The notes under the pieces: model-generated | What the model was told of the DNA's origin: nothing | The model's database searches: none | Seen by the model: only the letters and a program-made list of their open reading frames with translations | Source of the DNA: Chlorobiales bacterium | Lineage (GTDB): Bacteria; Bacteroidota; Chlorobiia; Chlorobiales; Chlorobiaceae | Assembly (NCBI GenBank): GCA_022360275.1 | Contig: JAKSDC010000112.1 | Span: 1-9,413 of the forward strand | Length of the DNA: 9,413 nucleotides | Direction: 5' to 3' | Shown: piece after piece, positions 6,435-9,413 of the stretch | Numbering within the stretch: the first letter of the stretch is position 1 | How the letters are laid out: each line of letters starts with the position of its first letter | Made by a program: the position numbers and the translations under genes

Positions 6435-7193
6435 ATGGCAGAAGAACTTAAAAAAACCTCGGGCGCACCTGAAACCGAAACAAAAACGACACCTGAAAGT
6501 TCAGCATCCCGGGGTGGCGGTAATGCCGACTTTCCCACTCTCTTAGGAAACATCGGGTTGATGATCGACTCATCGATACAGTCGGTTACGGAGATGATAA
6601 ATTCCGCCAGTTCGGTCACGAAGCAGGTTTCCGAAAACATCACCCTCACGACCAATTCCGATGCGGTAAAAGGAATGGTAGACAATATCGGCTCCCTGTC
6701 GCAAAATGTCATTAAAGGCGTGAATGATACCCTGAATTCCGAAGAGCTGAAAAAAACGTTCAATGAGCTTGGCAAACTTGCCTCGACTGTCATCGACAGC
6801 GCAGGATCAGTAGCAAGATCAGAACAGACCCAGAACCTTTTCAATACTATCAGCACCGGGTTGAACCAATTGCTGCAGACGATTGTTACTCCCATTCAGT
6901 CAGGGGCCGGCGGCATGCACTCCAAAAAAGCCGTAGAAATTCCTTTCTGCCACAAGGCCCCATGCGAGCCGACGGAACAGGTCTCTTTACCTGAAAAGCA
7001 GAACACCCCTGCAACGCAGAAACCACAGCTGAAAAAAGAATCGGAAGCGGACAAGCCGGTTCCTGAAAAAAAAGAATCGGCAAAAACCAAGGAACAGGAA
7101 AAAAATCAGGAAAGTAAAAAACAACGCCCTATCGAAGCAAAAAAGATTGATCCCTCAAGAAAAGGAACAATCCCACGTCAGGACAAAAAATAA
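6435..7193 (+). CDS. Unknown lysine-rich protein with three tandem 27-residue repeats
   Basis: Not recognised; 252 residues from the ATG at 6435 (a TTG at 6414 in frame is less likely; neither has a clear ribosome site). Residues 1-30 are polar and low complexity. Residues 33-70 look helical and amphipathic. Three tandem 27-residue units follow at 74-100, 101-127 and 128-154, each opening with N/R-S-D/E and carrying hydrophobic residues at matching positions, e.g. NSDAVKGMVDN, NSEELKKTFNE, RSEQTQNLFNT. These should form a long amphipathic helix or coiled coil, broadly phasin- or apolipoprotein-like. Residues 165-180 contain two Cys and a His (FCHKAPC). The tail (185-252) is K/E/P/Q-rich, strongly basic and probably disordered, with an A8 run at 7066-7073. 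No signal peptide or membrane span. It precedes the sigma-54 regulator gene by 53 nt. A surface-coating, membrane-associating or scaffold role is conjecture. Confidence 0.8.
   Translation: MAEELKKTSGAPETETKTTPESSASRGGGNADFPTLLGNIGLMIDSSIQSVTEMINSASSVTKQVSENITLTTNSDAVKGMVDNIGSLSQNVIKGVNDTLNSEELKKTFNELGKLASTVIDSAGSVARSEQTQNLFNTISTGLNQLLQTIVTPIQSGAGGMHSKKAVEIPFCHKAPCEPTEQVSLPEKQNTPATQKPQLKKESEADKPVPEKKESAKTKEQEKNQESKKQRPIEAKKIDPSRKGTIPRQDKK
6654..6896 (+). repeat. Three 81-bp (27-codon) degenerate tandem repeats within the unknown gene
   Basis: Units at 6654-6734, 6735-6815 and 6816-6896 encode 27-residue segments that align without gaps. They are similar at protein level (start N/R-S-D/E, hydrophobics near positions 9, 12 and 20) but diverged at DNA level, so the duplication is old and the period is under selection. 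Confidence 0.6.
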
Positions 7194-7246
7194 TTGAAAG
7201 GGATAAGGCGGAATTTCTACTGTAAAAAGAGTTATTCGTACCCCAT

Positions 7247-8713
7247 ATGCCCCCAAGACAGGAAGAGTTTGTGTTACGGTCGACAAACAACCACAGGAAA
7301 TCAACCCTACATGCGGATCATGCAAAGCAGTACCGGGTGTTAATTGCGGATGATGATAAATCCACCCGTATTCTGTTGAACCATTTTTTAAAAAAAATGG
7401 GTTACCAGCCTGTCGAGGCAATCGATGGCGAGGAGTGCATTTCAATCCTTGAAACAGAGAATATCGATATTCTGCTGCTGGATATCAGCATGCCGAAGAA
7501 AGACGGTTTCGATGTGATGTCCTATCTCCAGGAAGAAGGAAAATCGATACCGGTGATCATGATTACAGCTCTCAATGACATCCCCAATACGGTGAAATGC
7601 ATTAAAATGGGAGCATACGAGTATCTTACCAAACCACTTGATGTCGACCGGCTCCAGATAGTCATGAGAAACGCTATAAGCGAATCCGAGCTCCACGACA
7701 CTGTCTCTCAGTTAAAAAAAGAACTGCGAAGCAAGGAGATCTTCAGAAACATCATTGGAGAAAGTGCTTCGATAAAACAAACGATGGAACAGGCGCTGCA
7801 AGTTATGGAAACCGGTCTCAATGTCCTGATAATAGGTGAAAGCGGGACAGGCAAGGAGCTGTTTGCACAGGCCATTCACGAAGGAAGCAAACGGAAAAAC
7901 GGGCCCTTTATCTCTGTCAATTGTGCTGCCATTTCTCCTGAACTTGCCGAAAGTCTGCTTTTCGGACACTCCAAAGGCTCATTTACCGGCGCAAACAGTG
8001 ATCATCAAGGCTTTTTTGAGCAAGCCGACAAAGGCACGCTTTTCCTTGACGAGATCGGAGACATGAATGCCGACATACAGGCAAAAGTATTGAGAGCCAT
8101 CCAGGAAAAGAAAATTCGCCGGGTTGGAGAAAAAAACGAACGCAGTATTGATTTCAGGGTGATTTCCGCAACTCACTGGAACTTTGCACATGCGCTTGAC
8201 AGCAACTCTTTCAGGGACGATCTTTATTACCGACTGGAAGAATATCCGCTTTATCTCCCTCCTCTCCGGGAACGCAAAGAAGATATCCCTTACCTTGCCA
8301 GACACTTTCTTGAAGAGTTTTGCAGCGCAAATAACCTGAAACAGCTGAACTTTGCGCAAGAAGCTATCGACGAAATGGTCGAATATCACTGGCCCGGCAA
8401 TATTCGCGAGCTGAAAAACGCCATTCAGCGAACCGCTATCAGCAGCAAGAACAGCGAAGAAATAACCTCGATATTGCGTCATGCGGGCGGACATATCAGG
8501 AAAAACAACAAAAAGGTGATGGCACGGGATGCGTGTCCACAACTTGAGACAACAGGAAAAGAAGAAAAAATCCAGAGCCTTGAGGAAATCGAGCGCCATG
8601 CAATCGAGGAAGCCTACAAAGCCTGCGAAGGGAACCCGACGAAAACCGCGCAGGCGCTTGGCATTGGAAGAGCAACCCTGTATCGAAAACTCAAGAAATT
8701 CGGACTCAATTAA
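7247..8713 (+). CDS. Sigma-54-dependent response regulator (REC, AAA+, Fis-type HTH)
   Basis: A 488-residue NtrC-family activator. The receiver domain (about 28-145) has the acidic pocket DDD at 35-37, the phosphorylation site D79 in LLLDISMP, T107 in MITA and K129 in LTKP, all intact. The AAA+ domain (168-400) has Walker A GESGTGKE (197-204), a sigma-54 contact loop reading GSFTGA (244-249) instead of GAFTGA, Walker B TLFLDEIGDM (264-273), arginine-finger region FRDDLYYRL (322-330), and HWPGNIREL (381-389). A Fis-type HTH ends the protein (455-486, NPTKTAQALGIGRATLYRKL). It should drive open-complex formation at sigma-54 promoters after phosphorylation. No histidine kinase gene is adjacent, so it is an orphan here. 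The ATG at 7247 gives a 28-residue N-terminal extension; GTG at 7271, preceded by AGGAAGAG, is a credible alternative. The stop is 41 nt from the converging dut gene. Targets are unknown. Confidence 0.93.
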   Translation: MPPRQEEFVLRSTNNHRKSTLHADHAKQYRVLIADDDKSTRILLNHFLKKMGYQPVEAIDGEECISILETENIDILLLDISMPKKDGFDVMSYLQEEGKSIPVIMITALNDIPNTVKCIKMGAYEYLTKPLDVDRLQIVMRNAISESELHDTVSQLKKELRSKEIFRNIIGESASIKQTMEQALQVMETGLNVLIIGESGTGKELFAQAIHEGSKRKNGPFISVNCAAISPELAESLLFGHSKGSFTGANSDHQGFFEQADKGTLFLDEIGDMNADIQAKVLRAIQEKKIRRVGEKNERSIDFRVISATHWNFAHALDSNSFRDDLYYRLEEYPLYLPPLRERKEDIPYLARHFLEEFCSANNLKQLNFAQEAIDEMVEYHWPGNIRELKNAIQRTAISSKNSEEITSILRHAGGHIRKNNKKVMARDACPQLETTGKEEKIQSLEEIERHAIEEAYKACEGNPTKTAQALGIGRATLYRKLKKFGLN

Positions 8714-8725
8714 GAAATGAATAAT

Positions 8726-8756
8726 GACTATTTGTCACTTTTCAATAGTCTTTTCT
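8726..8756 (+). terminator. Weak intrinsic terminator between the regulator gene and dut
   Basis: GACTATT (8726-8732) pairs perfectly with AATAGTC (8744-8750), loop 11 nt, followed by TTTTCT on the plus strand. The stem is AT-rich and short, so termination may be modest. It sits in the 41-nt convergent gap, reaching the dut stop codon. Confidence 0.45.
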
Positions 8757-9192
8757 ACACTCCCGTATGCCCGAAACCTCCTTCACCCCGCCCGGTCCGT
8801 GAAAGCACATCTACTTCTTCAAGCTGTACATGCTCGTAACGAGCAACAACCATCTGCGCTATCCTGTCGCCGTGACGTACGACAAAGGGTTTTTTCCCGT
8901 AATTAACAAGAATGACCTTGATCTCCCCTCTGTAATCGGCATCTATGGTTGCAGGAGTATTGGGCAACGAGATCAAATGCCTGAGCGCCAGACCGCTGCG
9001 GGGCCTGAGCTGGGCTTCGAAACCTTCCGGCAGCTCGATACCGAGACCGGTAGGAATGAGCGCCGTTGTGAAAGGATCGATTTCCACCGGCGTCTCTAAA
9101 CATGCTGCAAGGTCCATACCAGCGGCATGGGCCGTGGCGTAGTGTGGAAGAACGGCATTTTGGTTTAGACGAACTATCTTTACTTTTAACAT
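8755..9192 (-). CDS. dut: Deoxyuridine 5'-triphosphate nucleotidohydrolase (dUTPase)
   Basis: A 145-residue trimeric-type dUTPase, normal length. It hydrolyses dUTP to dUMP and pyrophosphate, keeping uracil out of DNA and feeding dTMP synthesis. All five family motifs are present in order: AGMDLAA (24-30), RPRSGLA (63-69), the uracil/sugar hairpin with catalytic Asp in TIDADYRGEIKV (82-93), DRIAQMVV (109-116), and the glycine-rich C-terminal arm RGEGGFGHTG (135-144) that closes over the site. The ATG at 9190-9192 leaves MLKVKIVRLN before the core as in other members; no clear ribosome site is visible. It converges on the sigma-54 regulator gene and is divergent from the bshB1-like gene, 56 nt away. 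Confidence 0.97.
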   Translation of the reverse strand: MLKVKIVRLNQNAVLPHYATAHAAGMDLAACLETPVEIDPFTTALIPTGLGIELPEGFEAQLRPRSGLALRHLISLPNTPATIDADYRGEIKVILVNYGKKPFVVRHGDRIAQMVVARYEHVQLEEVDVLSRTGRGEGGFGHTGV

Positions 9193-9203
9193 AGAGCAGT
9201 ATT

Positions 9204-9231
9204 TTGCATTACAACTACAGTTTAAGATAAT
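9204..9231 (+). promoter_or_regulatory. Weak promoter candidate for the bshB1-like gene
   Basis: TTGCAT (9204-9209) and GATAAT (9226-9231), spaced 16 nt, lie in the 56-nt divergent gap between dut and the next gene. The -10 box fits 5 of 6 consensus bases, the -35 box 3 of 6. The leader would be only about 10 nt if TTG at 9249 is the start, which makes this uncertain. Confidence 0.25.
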
Positions 9232-9248
9232 TCATTCAGTTTGTAACC

Positions 9249-9413
9249 TTGACCCATAAAACAGAAAAGGTTTACGCACTTGCTTTCGGCGCACACCCCG
9301 ACGATGTGGAGCTTTCGTGTGGAGCAACATTGCTTAAACTTATTGATGAAGGACATACGGTTGCCGTATGTGATCTTACACAGGGAGAAATGGGAACACT
9401 CGGCACGCCGGAA
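9249..9413 (+). CDS. bshB1: BshB1-like PIG-L/LmbE deacetylase, N-terminal part (runs off window)
   Basis: The first 55 codons of an open frame reaching the window edge. Residues 10-18 read ALAFGAHPDDVE across the zinc-binding motif AHPDD of the LmbE/PIG-L family, followed by LSCGATLLKL and VCDLTQGEMGTLGTPE, which is the pattern of BshB1 (N-acetylglucosaminyl-malate deacetylase). That enzyme makes glucosaminyl-malate, the middle step of bacillithiol synthesis; green sulfur bacteria are known to make N-methyl-bacillithiol, which fits. The start TTG at 9249 is the only common start codon between the upstream stop (9228-9230) and the motif, and no ribosome site is evident. Related deacetylases act on other GlcNAc compounds, so the exact substrate is inferred. 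Confidence 0.82.
   Translation, partial: MTHKTEKVYALAFGAHPDDVELSCGATLLKLIDEGHTVAVCDLTQGEMGTLGTPE

Noticed and set aside
7979..8599. 206-codon minus-strand open frame
   Set aside because: It is antisense to the AAA+ domain of the sigma-54 regulator and looks like a shadow frame.
1..9413. CRISPR, tRNA/rRNA, insertion sequence, prophage or toxin-antitoxin modules
   Set aside because: No repeat-spacer pattern, cloverleaf, transposase, terminal inverted repeats or paired small toxin/antitoxin genes could be seen on either strand.

Overview
The window looks like chromosome from a green sulfur bacterium (Chlorobiales/Chlorobiaceae). This rests on the combination of a plant/cyanobacterial-type zeta-carotene desaturase (CrtQ, from the poly-cis carotenoid route that green sulfur bacteria use), a type III glutamine synthetase, and the start of a bacillithiol-type deacetylase (BshB1). 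Genus and species cannot be fixed by eye. No rRNA, tRNA, CRISPR array, insertion sequence or prophage gene was seen, and this reads as ordinary housekeeping chromosome rather than an island.

Left part (1-3037): the C-terminal end of a YjbQ-family gene (+) converges on a minus-strand pair, an Lrp/AsnC-family regulator followed 30 nt downstream by glnN (type III glutamine synthetase). The convergent ends share one strong hairpin terminator at 311-339, and the glnN stop codon overlaps its T-tract. The AT-rich region upstream of the regulator carries a 12-bp direct repeat spaced 22 bp (two helical turns) over a 16-bp palindrome, a good candidate for its own operator.

Middle (3038-6308): after a possible 67-residue small protein gene containing a perfect 8-bp hairpin, crtQ is followed by two small transferase genes of the TIGR04282 (CofC-like) and TIGR04283 (GT2, MftF-like) families. 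Gaps are 22 nt and then a 4-nt GTGA overlap, so the three are probably one operon.

Right part (6309-9413): a lysine-rich protein of unknown function with three tandem 27-residue repeats is followed by an orphan sigma-54-dependent response regulator (REC, AAA+, Fis-type HTH). This converges on dut (dUTPase, -). dut is divergent from the 5' end of a BshB1-like deacetylase gene, which runs off the window.

No clearly new multi-gene system is visible. The points most worth checking are the tandem-repeat protein beside the orphan sigma-54 regulator, the Lrp-type operator candidate controlling glnN, the carotenoid-desaturase/transferase operon, and the hairpin inside the small ORF upstream of crtQ.
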